Shown: positions 46,794 through 59,402, counted from the first letter of the stretch. The stretch: DNA of 64,000 nucleotides from Syngnathus acus (GCF_901709675.1 NC_051108.1:1860001-1924000); one strand, 5' to 3'. Notes: a model not told the origin generated them from the sequence alone. Made by a program: numbers and translations.

Positions 46794-48027
46794 ATGGTCG
46801 ATGCCTTTTGCGCCACTTGGAAGCTGGTGGACAGCGACAACTTCGATGACTACATGAAAGCTCTTGGTGAGTAGCTCGAGTGCAACTGGTGAAGTGCTGG
46901 ATGTTAACTAGTGAGATTCTGGAATGCACTAGTCGCATGCACTTGCCAACAAATGCAGTTTTGCCGCACTAGTGACTTGGAGTTGTCCTAGTAGTGTGCA
47001 GAAATGGCACACAGTAATGGTGAACTAGTTACTTGTAACAGTTGTTCTACTCATGTGCTGAACTGTAGGACAAAGATGGACTTGAACAACCTGGAAAGCA
47101 AATTCAGAGATTAGTTTATGAATAAATGAAACATGCTTGAAGATATTTGTAGAAAATATGTGATGACTGAGAACTATGTAGAACATTTTGTTTATTTTTT
47201 CAGTAAAACACACTTTAGTCTGGCGTGAGTCTCCCCTCCCCCACTTTATGAAAACTCAAGCGCCTTATTCCGCATCAGCGCTTATCCGACGCGCTTGTGG
47301 CATGCAGTTAGCAAGCTAGATATAAATATAAATATAAATATGAAAATAAATATAGCCAATGGAGTACTGTACGTCGTTCTTCTCAGCTATCACTTTCTTA
47401 AGAGCCATGCTGTGGAGCAAAAATACACATACGGCACTTTTATTAACTGATATTAATATTCATAATGGTTTAAGCATGTGCTTCCGGGCGTCTTCCTTCC
47501 CAGGCGTGGGGTTCGCCACCCGGCAGGTGGGCAACGTGACCAAGCCCACCGTCATCATCAGCCAGGAAGGCGACAAGGTGATCATCCGCACGCAGAGCAC
47601 CTTCAAGAACACCGAGATCTCCTTCAAGTTAGGGGAAGAGTTTGATGAGACCACCGCTGACGACAGGAACTGCAAGGTAAGAACACGCCAAGCAACACTG
47701 AAGCACACAGGAAGCAAAAATACTTCCCATCATTTCCTTTGCAGTCCACAGTGAGCATGGACGGAGACAAGCTGGTCCACGTGCAGAAGTGGGACGGCAA
47801 GGAGACCAAGTTCGTCAGGGAGATCAAGGATGGAAAGTTGGTCATGGTGAGATGATAATAAGTTTCCAAAAGTTGAATCGACCTCATTCTGCTGCTCCCA
47901 AATTGTTCCTAATTTTTTGAATGAAGTTTCTCAGTTGAAAAAACCCTGTAGTGACCTTTTCCTTTTGCTGATCCAGAACTTGACCTTCGAGGATATCCAT
48001 GCAGTGCGCACCTACGAGAAGGCGTAG
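46794..48027 (+). CDS. fabp7: Brain-type fatty acid-binding protein
   Basis: FABP7 is a cytosolic ten-strand beta-barrel carrier of long-chain polyunsaturated fatty acids such as DHA in radial glia and astrocytes. The four exons, 46794-46866, 47504-47676, 47745-47846 and 47977-48027 (73, 173, 102 and 51 nt), follow the invariant FABP gene structure and encode 132 residues. The sequence is very close to human FABP7: [57 protein letters not shown] and VRTYEKA at the end, which retains the carboxylate-binding arginine and tyrosine. Teleosts have fabp7a and fabp7b; which one this is remains open. AATAAA follows at 48143. Confidence 0.97.
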
Positions 48028-48142
48028 AGGCCAGTTTGCACCACTTCTTCATCATTGTCTTCCTCCTCAAAAGCTGCACGTTTTTTTAAAAAGATTTTTT
48101 TATATGAAAAAATGTGACACATTCATCTCTGCAAATGTGGGG

Positions 48143-48148
48143 AATAAA
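48143..48148 (+). terminator. fabp7 polyadenylation signal AATAAA
   Basis: A canonical hexamer 116 nt after the stop codon, followed by a GT/T-rich element. It gives a short 3' UTR typical of FABP genes. Confidence 0.7.
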
Positions 48149-48540
48149 ACATAAGGAAATCATTTGACTCGTCTCATCTGTTTTTATCAGTGGATAACAA
48201 ATGGTTAAATTGCTATATTAGTAGTTGAGGAGATGTATTTAATTTTGACCTCAAGAGGTATAACAATATGGCTTGTTACTTGTTAGCCTATTTATTAAAT
48301 AATATCTAGTTTTTATGTGGACATAATTAAAAGGTTTTACTCCCTGCCCAAAAAAAAAATTAACAAGAAGAATAAACAAGCAGGTTGAACGACTTTTTTT
48401 TCCTCAATAATTATACAGTTGCATGATACAAACAGGTCACATCAGGTTGGACGACATAGTTGAGTGCGTTTTACTGGAAGTTACGGAACCAGCCAGGCCG
48501 TCAATCCAGCTAAACCACGCCCCGTCTTTTGAAACACTGA
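48149..48540. other. Intergenic region between fabp7 and smpdl3a
   Basis: About 390 nt with no gene. It is AT-rich with poly-A and poly-T tracts up to about 48410 and becomes more balanced near the smpdl3a promoter. Confidence 0.5.
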
Positions 48541-48550
48541 GTCACGTGAC
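48541..48550. promoter_or_regulatory. CLEAR (TFEB/TFE3) element of smpdl3a
   Basis: GTCACGTGAC is a perfect ten-base CLEAR palindrome, the consensus bound by the lysosomal regulators TFEB and TFE3. It lies 94 nt upstream of the smpdl3a start codon. An ETS site, ACTTCCGG, follows at 48566-48573. SMPDL3A is a lysosomal/secreted enzyme, so the site fits the gene. Confidence 0.65.
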
Positions 48551-48643
48551 AGGCTGACCACTACAACTTCCGGTTTTTCGTCAACTAAAAGATGTGAAGA
48601 TATGCAATCGTTGTTTTACACGCCGAGGTTCCCTTTTAACGAC

Positions 48644-50832
48644 ATGAAGACGCCACTGGCCTATTTTGTTCTCCTGTTATGCACCGCTGAACGCTTTGAG
48701 GCGGCCCCCCCGGGAAGAGTAGCCGAACCGGTGCACGCAGGTGAGTCGTGACACCTCCCAAAGAACAAGTTTGCACCGCCGTGCACAGATTTCCATGCAG
48801 GACAAAAATCAAAGCTGTTCTACTGACTTTGAAAGCATCGAGTCGTTTAAAGTGGTGTTGCAGAATTAATTTGCAGTGCATTCCAGAAGTGTTCACAACC
48901 TGCAGGTTTTTTTTTGAACAATTATTTTTATACCAGGAAGGTTCTGGCACATCACCGACCTACATTTGGACCCCACCTACAACCTGGCGCCGGACCCCAC
49001 CAAGGTGTGTTTCTCCTCCAAAGGGGTGCCCGCCACCGGTGCCGGTCCATTTGGGGACTATGTGTGCGACTCGCCTTACAGTCTCATCCAGTCGGCCTTC
49101 ATGCACATAAAGAGCCTTGTGCAACCCAATGACTTCTTCATTTGGACCGGGTACTGTCACAGATTATAGGACTGAATCATTAATCCAATTCGATAATAAT
49201 TTTTTAATTGAATAATGACTACTCCAGAGACAGTCCACCTCACGTTCCTGTAAGTGAACTATCCACGTCAATGGTGATCCAGGTGTTGAGCAACTTGACC
49301 CAAACAATCCGACAACACTTCCCGAACGTCACCGTCTTTCCCGCCATTGGAAACCATGACTACTGGCCGCAGGTAGCCAGCACTTTTTCAAAAGCACGTA
49401 TGTATGCTTGTTATATATATATTTTGGATACGCGTGTGTTGTCAGGATCAGTTGCCGACGTCCACCAACGACATCTACAAGGCTGCTGCACGCTTGTGGA
49501 AGCCCTGGCTGGAAGACCAAGCACTGGAAACTCTCTCACAAGGTGACTTATGTCATTTTTTTTTCTTGTTGGTCATATTGGTAGCCTGTTTCACGTCGGT
49601 ACTATGTCCTGGTGCCGCAGGGGGTTTCTACACCCAGCTGGTCCGTACGGGCATTCGAGTAATAAGCGTGAACAGCATCCTCTACTACGGTCCCAACCAA
49701 GCCACCGTCAACATGAGCGATCCGGCGGGACAATTCGAGTGGCTGGAGGACACACTGGAAAAGGCCGACGCCAACAAGGAGAAGGTCATTTGTTATTATT
49801 AATCATAATATGTATGGTTGATGATTGCAAGTTTCAAAATTGCTGACTCAGCTCAAGTCATGGAACATGATTGATGTTTCTGCAGGTGTTTATAATAGCT
49901 CACGTTCCACTGGGATTCCTGCCCTTCACCCGGAACTTAACGGCCATTAGGGATGAGCCCAACGAGAGGTTACTCAACATCTGTAGGCGCTACAGTCATG
50001 TGATTGCCGGACATTTTTATGGACACACGCACAAAGACAGTGTCATGGTGCTCCTCGACCACAAAGGTGACAGCAGAAAAATGTGAATGCGTTATATACA
50101 TCATCCAAAAACATATAAAAAAAAACAAGCAAGTGTCCCTAATATAGTGGCCACAAAATCCAATGAAATGTAGGGGAGCCGAGGTTGAGCCTTGGAGCAT
50201 CCCACACAGATATTTTACAATACATTAAATAGTCAATTTGGCATAGTTCTATAAATTATAAATAGAATGTGGTTGATAATGAATTATTATATTTTTTTAT
50301 GTGTGTAGGTGAAGCTGTGAACTCTGTGTTTGTATCTCCGGCGGTAACGCCCATCAAAAGCTCTTGGGAAACGTACTCAAACAACCCAGCGGTGCGACTG
50401 TATTTCTACGACAAACAAGATTTTGGCATTTTGGTAAGACCCATATCCATCCTGCCATCACCATACAAATGAATAACAATCGTGTTTTTTTATGTAAAGG
50501 ATATCTGGCAATACTTCCTCAACCTGACCGAAGCTAACCTCAAGCAACGGGCCGACTGGAAGTTGGAGTACGTCATGACCAAAGCGTTCAGCCTTCCGGA
50601 CCTGCGACCGGTCAGTCTGCGCCGGCTGGCTCTGCAATTGTGGGTGCTGCCCAACTCGGCGTTCGACACCTACTTTGCTCACTTCACGGTTGGTTTCGAT
50701 GGCTTGCCGCCATGCCGGGGCGAGTGTAAGCTCCTTCAGTTGTGCGCCATGCTCTTCATGGACCAGAGCTCCTACTCGGCTTGTGTGGGAGAGCAACATC
50801 ATCGTCATTCTCTCGCTAGTGACATTCTTTGA
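48644..50832 (+). CDS. smpdl3a: Acid sphingomyelinase-like phosphodiesterase 3A
   Basis: SMPDL3A is a secreted or lysosomal metallophosphoesterase that hydrolyses nucleotide substrates (and cGAMP) rather than sphingomyelin. Exons: 48644-48740, 48937-49150, 49228-49372, 49446-49542, 49621-49784, 49886-50066, 50309-50433 and 50500-50832, coding for 451 residues (human 453). A signal peptide occupies about residues 1-20 (MKTPLAYFVLLLCTAERFEA). Dinuclear metal-site motifs appear in order: DLHLDPTY, TGDSPPH, GNHDYWPQ, IIAHVPLG and GHFYGHTHKDS. N-glycosylation sequons (NLT) occur near the end. An in-frame ATG 42 nt upstream (48602) would add 14 residues but weaken the signal peptide, so 48644 is preferred. 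Confidence 0.95.
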
Positions 50833-50978
50833 TTTCCTTTTAATGCAATTCAAAGGTGACAAGTTGCTATTTTTATAATGCAGGATTGAGATTTTGTACA
50901 ATCAGGTTGATGCTAGCTTGAGAAACATCATGCAACATGACAAAATAGGGGTTAGGGTCTGTCGATTATTGCTAATTA
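50833..50978. other. smpdl3a 3' UTR
   Basis: No polyadenylation signal appears between the stop codon and the inverted-repeat element. The first AATAAA candidates are at about 51968 and 52041, so the element may lie inside the smpdl3a 3' UTR. Confidence 0.4.
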
Positions 50979-51068
50979 CCGTTTTTTTCCGTGTATAATG
51001 CGCAAAATTTAACTAATTTATTGTCCTAAAATCTGGGGTGCGCATTATACATGGGTACAAATTTTTTT

Positions 51069-51105
<37 letters not shown>

Positions 51106-51821
51106 AAATCATGGTACAACAAAACCAACAACAGGACTGACCGACAATAGTGTGTTTGTACTGTGCTCTGGTCATTTCGTCAAAGAAGGGATAATAGTCC
51201 TCTTCTTGACTGACAATGAATGTGATAGTTTAATACAATCAGCAAATAACAAAATGCGTATTACAGGTAATATTTTATTTCACAACACTTTGCCATGTTC
51301 CTTTCGTCTCTGCTGTTCACTTCAAACACGCTCCATACGAACGCAATGCTCTCGTATCAGACGCTTGCTCGATCACCTGCTCGTTTGCTGTCACAATGTA
51401 CCCTACACAAATCCGAAACATTTGTTGCGGCTCCGAGTCACGACGAGGGGCAAGTTTTGGTTTCCAAGGGTGTTTTTATTCCTCTTCAACGTCTCTCCCA
51501 TACAGAGCCGCCTTTTTCACATGTCCGCACGTCACTTTCCTCTCTTTTCATCTGATCGCGGTGGTGCCTTTACGGGCAGTCGGAGAAATCAACGCCAACA
51601 AAAAAAAAATACATCCAGCCTAGTTAAGACCATACCAAAGACTATAAAAATGGGACCCATTGCCTCCCTGCGTGTGTGACGATCATTGGGACTTAAAAAA
51701 AAAAAAAAAAAAAAAAATTGGGTGCGTATTATACATGGGTACAGGCTTTTTTCCAGCATCAACATGCCATTTTTAGGGTGCGTATTATACATGGGGGCGC
51801 ATTATACACGGAAAAAAACGG
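50979..51821. mobile_element. TA-flanked non-autonomous DNA transposon with 25-bp inverted ends
   Basis: Positions 50979-51003 and 51797-51821 are perfect 25-bp inverted repeats, flanked on both sides by TA (50977-50978 and 51822-51823). This is the signature of Tc1/mariner-pogo type insertion. Just inside lie direct copies of a motif around GCGCATTATACATGGG at 51035-51058, 51720-51742 and 51776-51797. The interior (about 0.84 kb) has no transposase. It contains a T33 tract and an A23 tract, and shows no conserved open frame. Family assignment (pogo/Tigger-like) is inference. Confidence 0.8.
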
Positions 51822-51823
51822 TA

Positions 51824-54800
51824 CATGATTGCTGAAGCACAAGGAATTCAAAATGTGAACGTAAAAGTGGATGATTGATGACGGCTAATTCTGGTGGTGT
51901 CTTTTTAATCCTGAAATCGTCTTGCCAGTTGATGACTTGAGTTCAAGTTTTGCTGCTAAAGAAAAAAAATAAAAAGCACATTTTGTTCGCTTAATGGTAC
52001 AATTGCCAAATCATTTTTATCCTACTGTCAAAACAGTAAAAAAATAAAATAAAAACACTTTATCCAAACAACTCAGCCTCATTGTCTTCTCAAGTTATGA
52101 AACGTCCATCATCCAATTAGCTAATGCTTGCTAGGCTAACACAAAAGCCTCAATTAAATTTGATATTCAGTATTTACATGCTCACACGTGAGCAGGAAGT
52201 GAATATAATGTTGCGTTTGTCTGTTTAAAGTTGTGCGGCTAGAAAAAGAAAAGAGCAGCCACTGACCTCATTTGACTCACCCCCCCCTTTAGCCCGCTTT
52301 GCCCCCCTGGCAACTTCTGCTTTGAATGTTCTCAGCCTCATTCCAGCGCTATTGTTTGCCCCCCCCTGGCTACTCTAGCGCCCCCGCCCCCAACGTTGAC
52401 AGTCCTTAGTTTTAGAACATCCGATCGCTTCATGTGTAACTTCTAAAAAGACCCAAAAGAATGTCCAGAAAGTGTCAGAAGAAGAAAAAAGAAGTTAAGA
52501 TGAATGATGAATGGTGAGAAATTCACCTCTTTACACCCCAGCTTAGACCCCCCCCCCCGTCCGCCCGCCCCCTCCCCAATTCCTCAATCCCTTGCTCGGC
52601 GCATAACCGTGGTAACAGCATACTGGCGGGTGAGCGAAGACTGTTGCTGGGGCGGCCGTCGCCACGGTAACATCAGTGAGGCGCTGTTGAGTGCAAACAA
52701 AGCTTGTCTTTCTTTTCTCCCCGACCACTTTTTGGGGGAAACAAGTTGTGCACGAGTACATTTACAACTATGAAAAAGATCGTAAACAACAATCATTACG
52801 ATTCTCGTTTCCTAAAAAAAAAACAATTGTCCGTAGCAATAACCTTAGTTTGATATAAATTGATAATCCCAATCCTGATAAAGGTTTGTTATGATGGAAA
52901 ATGTAGGGTACCCGAGGTTGACCCCAGGTGACATTTCCAACTTGACCTGCGCTAACCTAGTCCCTCTGGTTTGAGACTAATCCCATTTTGTAAAAGCTCT
53001 TTTTCTTTAGTCTCTGCTCAGCGAGATTAACGATTAGCAATGTCAATGTTGTAAATTTTTCGGACTTGTAATTTAGCTGGACACGCGCTAAAGCTAATCC
53101 CCTGTCTAGTTCACTGCTACAGTATTCGTGTCGTGTTTATTTCCTAGTTGTGCGTGTGTGTGTGCACTTTGCGTGTTTTCCCTGTCCTCCTGACATATTT
53201 TCTATTGTCACCGCGCACAATTATGGTTGCCAAAAATGTGAAGTTTTTCAGCCATGGGAGGGGGGGAGGAAACATCGTACTCATGAAGCTCTTTTCATTT
53301 GGGACTCCCGTGAGATATTACCCTCCTGCCAAGTCTCACACGCTCCATAATGGAGACTGACTATGATGGGGGGGGTCGAGGCAGGGGTTCTCTCTCTCTC
53401 TCGCTCTCTCCCACTCTCTTTTTTTTTTGTCTGATGCTTCATTTGTCGTTTGTCAGCCGCCTTGAATGGACTCCTTTATCAACAATGTGTGAGTGTGTGT
53501 GTGTGCCAGTGTGTGTCTATGAGTGTTTGTTTATGATTGCGGTTGGACTACTAACCCGCAAAGTCTGAATGGGCGCAGCAATTCCCCCCACACCAACACA
53601 CACACAAATACACACACTCGGCCAATCGGTTACTCCCTAGTCACACATCCGTGCCACCGTTTGTTGTTTCCGTCGGTGAACTTGCTCACCAGACGCTTCA
53701 TTAGGTACACCTTCTTAAATGGTGTGTAGAATAGATCTTATTGTCACAGCCTAAGGGGCTTTTTCACGAAGTGACAACGAGGCACTCTAAATCGATTTAT
53801 CGGTTGGGCCTTAATTATTGCACCAATGTTGTGGCTTGATGCAGAGATGAGCACAAAGGGGCTACAAATGGTTCAAGAGGAGGTTGTAATTGAACTTGAG
53901 TGTTGTGTGCGTGTGCTCGTTTGAAGTGGGCCGGCCAACCCGCCACCCTGAGCGATGAAGTCGGAGGTGAAGCTTTCCTATTAATCCCTCTTCTTCAATC
54001 CCTCCATCAGTATTCTCCTCTGCCTGTATCATTCCATCATTGAGGTCATTAAGTTCACTCCACATAATGGAGGAAAGGGGGAGTCATGGGCGTGTCGGGG
54101 AGCTAACGTCTTTGTCTATCGACGTCTCATCTTCGTATTTCATCAATTAGCAACAATTTGTCACTTTTAGAGTCGGTTTTCAAAACTAGTGTGACGTTTT
54201 GAGTCGCTTTGCTGTACATTTCCATCAATTTCTGTCATCTTAAATAATTGGATCCAAATATTAAGTGTTGGATGTCAAATATATTTAAAAAATAATAATA
54301 ATAACAGGTGTAATTCAACCCGGGTCTAAAACAAAAAATTTACAGACAAATTGCAGCTTCCCTGTAGATAATCTGGCAACCGTGCTTCATTTCAGAGCAA
54401 TGGCGACACCCACAGGTCATAACACTCCCAAAACTTGGCAAATTCTGTTTCTCCAAACGTGTACGTTATTGTTGTTCGTTTTTGTCATATTCTGTCTAAT
54501 AACCCATTCTTATCTGTATTTTTTTTTTTTATTAATTGACAATGATGAGCCCTAATGTGTTATAATTACTAATAGTTGTAGTCACTTTTATTAACGGAAA
54601 ATGTAGTTTCAGTTACTTTTTGTTTTTATAAAGGCATTTTCGTTTTTATTATATTAAATTTTTTGTTTTAATTGAGGAGAATGCAAGGGAGTGGTTCCTA
54701 GCACATGCTCAAAGTGCCCACTAAGCGGCGCTATTTACCTTAAGTCTGTCATTCAGTGTGATCATTTGATTGGCTCCACTAGTAGCCAATCAGAGCTGAC

Positions 54801-55895
54801 AGGTGCCCAGCCAACCACCCCCACTAACTACCATAGAACCCCTACTGAGATTTTGGAGCTAAAATTAAAATGTACAATCTTGAAGTAGCAAGGAATTCTA
54901 ATGTGTGTATTTGCTTTTGTTATTTTCTTAATTGCATTTGGACATAGAAGAGAAAAACAAAAGCAGCAAAAAATCTAATGACAAGAAACTGATGTTGACA
55001 TTTTGCCTCAGGCTCCAAGTCTACCACCATCATCCTCCTCATCTTCATCCTCTCATTATTTGCTTCCTTTTGTCCTGCACGTGCTCCCTCCCTCTCCTCC
55101 ACCACCTCCCTTCTTCCACCACCATCCTCCTCCTCCTTCGCTGCCGCCGCCGCCGCTTCCTCCCCCTCCGGCCCAGATTGTTGTCACTCACTCTGGCGGC
55201 GAAACAGACGGCAGCAGCACAGCAGCACAGACCCACAGACGCGAATCCCGGCTGCGCACCCCACCCTAAAGCCTCCCCCCTCTGCACAACAGAACCCGGG
55301 AGTTTACTGGACCCACCTGTGCAAATGGACCGTACAACTTTGATGATTTGAAGCGGAGGAGGAGGGAGGAGGAGGAGGGAAGGAGAGACATCAATACCAT
55401 GGAACAGATGAGGGTGTCGGTGATGTAGCTGGTTGCAGGTGCTGCAGCCTGGTGCCGCATTGCTTGCTTGGCCTCCTCCGAGGGGGAGAAGGTGATGCCG
55501 TCATCTCTGTTTCTTTCTCTCTCTCACACACACACACACACACACGGTTCTGATGGCGTGAAGCAGCAGCATCATCTTGGAAATGTTGGTTGTTAGGTTG
55601 GAGCCGCCGCGCATGCTGTGAACCGGCTTCTCGTGAGTCAAAGAACAAATTTGAATCGATCTTACTGGTGGTCTACAAAACACTGGATGGTGCAAAAAAA
55701 AGTCGCAAATTTCACCTAATTGTGAATTTTGAAGGAAAGCCCTGCTCTGCTGTTTATTTGAAAGATAGCTTGTTTTGTGCTGAGGCAAAAAAAGTCAAAT
55801 ATTTTGTACTTTGTCGCCATCTGGTGGCATCTTAGTGCCAAGGTTCTGTGTTGAACTGACTTGAGGTGTTTCATTTTTTGACGCGATACTTGCAG
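51824..55895. other. Intergenic region between smpdl3a and clvs2, including clvs2 5' region
   Basis: No coding gene was recognised in about 4 kb. It has simple tracts (C runs near 52281, 52366 and 52549; CA/GT near 53150 and 53600; AATAATAAT near 54290). A CpG-containing, pyrimidine-rich segment at about 55000-55460 could hold the clvs2 promoter and a non-coding first exon. The spliced acceptor TGCAG at 55891-55895 shows that the clvs2 coding exon has an upstream 5' UTR exon. Confidence 0.4.
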
Positions 55896-55953
55896 GCCCA
55901 GCAGAAGAAGAAGAGTCTCTGTGAGGGAACCTTGGGGCGTGGCTCCCGCCGAG

Positions 55954-58885
55954 ATGACCCACCTGCAGGCCGGCCTGTCGGCGGCCACCCTCGAGAAGGC
56001 CAAAGCGGAGTTGAAGGAAAACCCCGAGACGCTCCACCAGGACATCCAAGAGGTGCGCGATATGATCATCACGAGGCCGGACATCGGCTTCCTGCGGACG
56101 GATGACGCCTTCATTCTCAGGTTCCTGCGGGCCAGGAAGTTTAACCACTTTGAGGCCTTCCGACTCCTGGCCCAGTACTTTGAATACAGACAGCAGAACC
56201 TGGACATGTTCAAGAACCTGAAGGCCACCGACCCCGGGATCAAGCAGGCGCTTAAGGACGGATTTCCCGGCGTGCTGGCCAACTTGGACCGACACGGACG
56301 GAAGATTCTGCTCCTCTTTGCCGCCAATTGGGACCAGAGCAGGTACCGTAAAGTCACAACTTTCTGACATCATGTTGATGTGATCACATGACTAATGATG
56401 TTGCCAGGTACACGTTTGTGGACATTCTGAGGTCCATCCTGCTGTCTCTGGAGTCCATGATCGAGGACGCCGAGCTGCAGGTGAACGGCTTCATCCTGGT
56501 CATTGACTGGAGCAACTTCACCTTCAAGCAAGCCTCCAAACTCACGCCCAGCATGCTCCGGCTCGCCATCGAAGGGTTGCAGGTGAGGCCGCGGGTTCCA
56601 GCAGAAATCGCTCTTGTCTAGTTGTGTTGAGATAATAATTATTGTGAATAATGTAGCCTCCGGCAGGTGTGCAGGACTCAGACCCAATCCAGTCATAATC
56701 CGGCGGGATTACAACGTTGTTAAAGGATTAAAAAAAAAGGATGGGAGTGAAACCTTTATGGAATATTCACATTACCTCTCATAAATTTGTATTGCTTGAA
56801 AAGAAGAAAAAGTGGTTAGCATTAGCTACAAATGGGGGGGAAAAAAATGCGCTCACTTGCTTGAGTGCTTTGTTGTACCCCGACATCGTCACTCCACCCG
56901 CTCCGTCACACACGTCCCACCCTCCCGCCGTTTCCATGGCAACCAGCCCGTCTGCCTGGCTGTCTGCTCCGGCCTCTCTTCCAGATGGGCTCGCCTTTGT
57001 TGAGCGCGTGTGTGTGTGTGTGTGTGTGTGTGATGTTTTATGCATCGCTCCACTGCTCTTTCATTTATGAGCTTTGCATAACCAGCTGCCGTTTGTGCCA
57101 AGGGCTCAGCAGCCTTTTAACTTGAACAAAATCATAATTGATGATTCCAAATGCTGCTAGAAATAATGAGGATGACAGCAACGTATCAGTATGTGGCCTC
57201 GTGCCATGACTCGGATGCGACACACTGCTGCAGAATGACCATTACGGGACAAAAAAAAAACAGGACAAACTCTCCGGGATGAACTGACAAGAATGTCCAT
57301 CCAAAAATTGACAAAAATGTCCTGCAGCATTAAAATATAAGAGTATTTTTTGGGATGTGTTTTTTTTTTCTGAGTTTAAGTGCAGCCTGCAGGGAAAAAA
57401 AGATTTCATTGGCATTTTTTTACTGAATAGCTTTGAGATGAAAGTAAGTGCACCACTTTTATGTTTGTTTCTTTTCCACGTGATGGAAAGGGTCAACGGC
57501 AGAACGCCCACGGCAGCGAATGAATTAAATGTCAGATTTTCTCTCACGGCTCGAAGGTGGCGAGCGTGTCTGCGTTGAGACTTCATCTTGCAAGTTCTTA
57601 ACCTGCTCGTGTTCTCGTGTTTGTGGAGAGACTTGCCTGGATGTTGTCACCTTCCATTCCCGTCAAGATTTGCGCTGACCTGCAGCAAAAATCCCGAAAT
57701 AGATTTTTATGTACGCCATATTTTTCAAAGACCACCAATGGCCTTTGGACCTTAGACATCCAAATGATTGTTGACAGAATTTGACTGACTGGTTGCAAGT
57801 GGAAGTATCCCATCTTTTAGGATTTGTAGGGAGTTGAGCCTACTTTCATGAATTTCCGTATTTTTTGGGGTGTGTGCACCACCCGAGTCACTTTATGTTG
57901 CCGTGAGCTGTTTGCACATCAGATGACTCAGTGTCCTTGAGGACGACCCGTCCCAAGCAGTGACTTTTATTTCCAACCAGATCTTAATATTAATCTTTGT
58001 TTGGCCTGAAAATAGAACACAGGTTATTTCCTCTTGACCTCCAGATTACATCTCTTAATCTAATCCACCAGCACTGGAAGTTAATTCAAGACATGACAGG
58101 AAGCAGCGACGTCTGCCCGGGTTGTTGAAATGTTGTGTATTCCTCTCTAGTTCATAGTGAAAAGAAAAAAAATGGACATAGCATGTCAGTTTTGTATCAT
58201 AAAGAAGAATAACTTCACCTTTTGTGTTGTATTAGTAAAGGGTCTGACTATAACATTAAGATACTGCTGCTTTTTGCCACTACTGCGACAGGACAGTTTT
58301 CCGGCCCGTTTTGGAGGAATCCACTTTGTGAACCAGCCCTGGTACATCCACGCTCTCTACACCGTCATCAGGCCCTTTCTCAAGGACAAGACCAGGAAGC
58401 GGGTCAGTAAAATGTAAATAAATTTGTCTTATTTTTTTTTTTTTTTAAATGTGTTTTGGTTGTTGTTGTAGATCTTCATGCACGGCAACAACCTGACCAG
58501 CCTGCATCAGCTGCTGCATCCGGAGATCCTGCCGTCAGAACTGGGCGGGATGATGCCACCGTACGACATGGGCACCTGGGCCAGAACCCTGCTGGAGCAC
58601 GCATACGACGAGGACGGGGAACCAGACGCGGGACCTGACGGAGGACCGGAGGCTTACGCGTTCTCTGTCCAGGACCTGCACAAAGATGTAGACCAAGGCC
58701 TCTCGCCCAAAACCATGAAGAGGTGAGACAGATTGGTGCAAAAATGCTAATGCTCCAATGCTAACACGGTAGCATGTTTCTAACCTTCCAGGTCCCAGTC
58801 GGTGGTGGAACCTGGCGTACTAAAGCGACCTGACAAGGTCAAATGCGATGAGGACAACATGCAGCCGCTGCTCTCGCTGGACTGA
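55954..58885 (+). CDS. clvs2: Clavesin-2 (CRAL-TRIO lipid-binding protein)
   Basis: Clavesins are neuron-specific SEC14-like proteins that bind PtdIns(3,5)P2 and associate with clathrin on late endosomes. Coding exons: 55954-56342, 56408-56582, 58292-58402, 58472-58722 and 58792-58885, giving 339 residues (human 327). The first coding exon begins at 55896 after a TGCAG acceptor, so translation starts inside exon 2 or later. The family start [17 protein letters not shown] is present. The CRAL-TRIO N-helix ([20 protein letters not shown]) is followed by the lipid-binding domain ([80 protein letters not shown]). The C-terminus [14 protein letters not shown]...NMQPLLSLD is diagnostic. An acidic glycine-rich insertion precedes it. 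Confidence 0.96.
56583..58291. other. Large intron of clvs2
   Basis: The 1.7-kb intron separates the two halves of the CRAL-TRIO coding sequence. It contains a GT repeat at about 57006-57032 and no recognisable exon. Confidence 0.7.
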
Positions 58886-59303
58886 AAACAGCCACCGTGG
58901 AAAGTCCTCAGCAAACATCTCTGTGTGGAGTTCCTCTGAGAGGTTTACGCCACTTCCGACTTCCGTGTTTGTCAAGTGCCGAGTCCACAAAAGTCCAACT
59001 CGGTTCTTCCGAGTGATTGTCTTCAAATGATTCCCGTGCCTAGATGGCAACGCGAGTGATGGCACGCAAGCTTTTCCGACGTCCTTGTACCAGGATTTCC
59101 CCCAAGTGCTCTGGATGAGCAAGATGGACGTGGAGACAGACCAGCAAACCTCCCTTTATGAAAAGAAATGAATGATCAAGTTTGATTTGCTTCTGATCAA
59201 CAAACAGCTCGCATAACAACAACCTCTATTTGGATTTCTTATGACAACAAAATGTCAGAAAATGTCACATGGCCCATATATGTGACAAGAGCGTCACTGT
59301 ATA
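58886..59303. other. clvs2 3' UTR
   Basis: Non-coding sequence after the clvs2 stop. No canonical AATAAA was found before the CATC microsatellite, so the transcript end is not defined. Confidence 0.4.
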
Positions 59304-59402
59304 CCATCCATCCATCCATCCATCCATCCATCCATCCATCCATCCATCCATCCATCCATCCATCCATCCATCCATCCATCCATCCATCCATCCATCCATC
59401 CA
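59304..59402. repeat. CCAT tetranucleotide microsatellite
   Basis: About 24 perfect tandem units of a four-base repeat. It accounts for the Ile-His-Pro-Ser and Trp-Met-Asp-Gly repeat open frames on the two strands. Confidence 0.97.

Noticed and set aside
51152-51679. 175-residue open frame inside the inverted-repeat element
   Set aside because: No DDE or helix-turn-helix features; Cys/Arg/Ser-rich noise. The element is best read as non-autonomous.
55003-55351. Pro/Ser/His-rich open frames upstream of clvs2
   Set aside because: Pyrimidine-rich simple sequence (CCT/CCA runs), more likely promoter or 5' UTR than coding.
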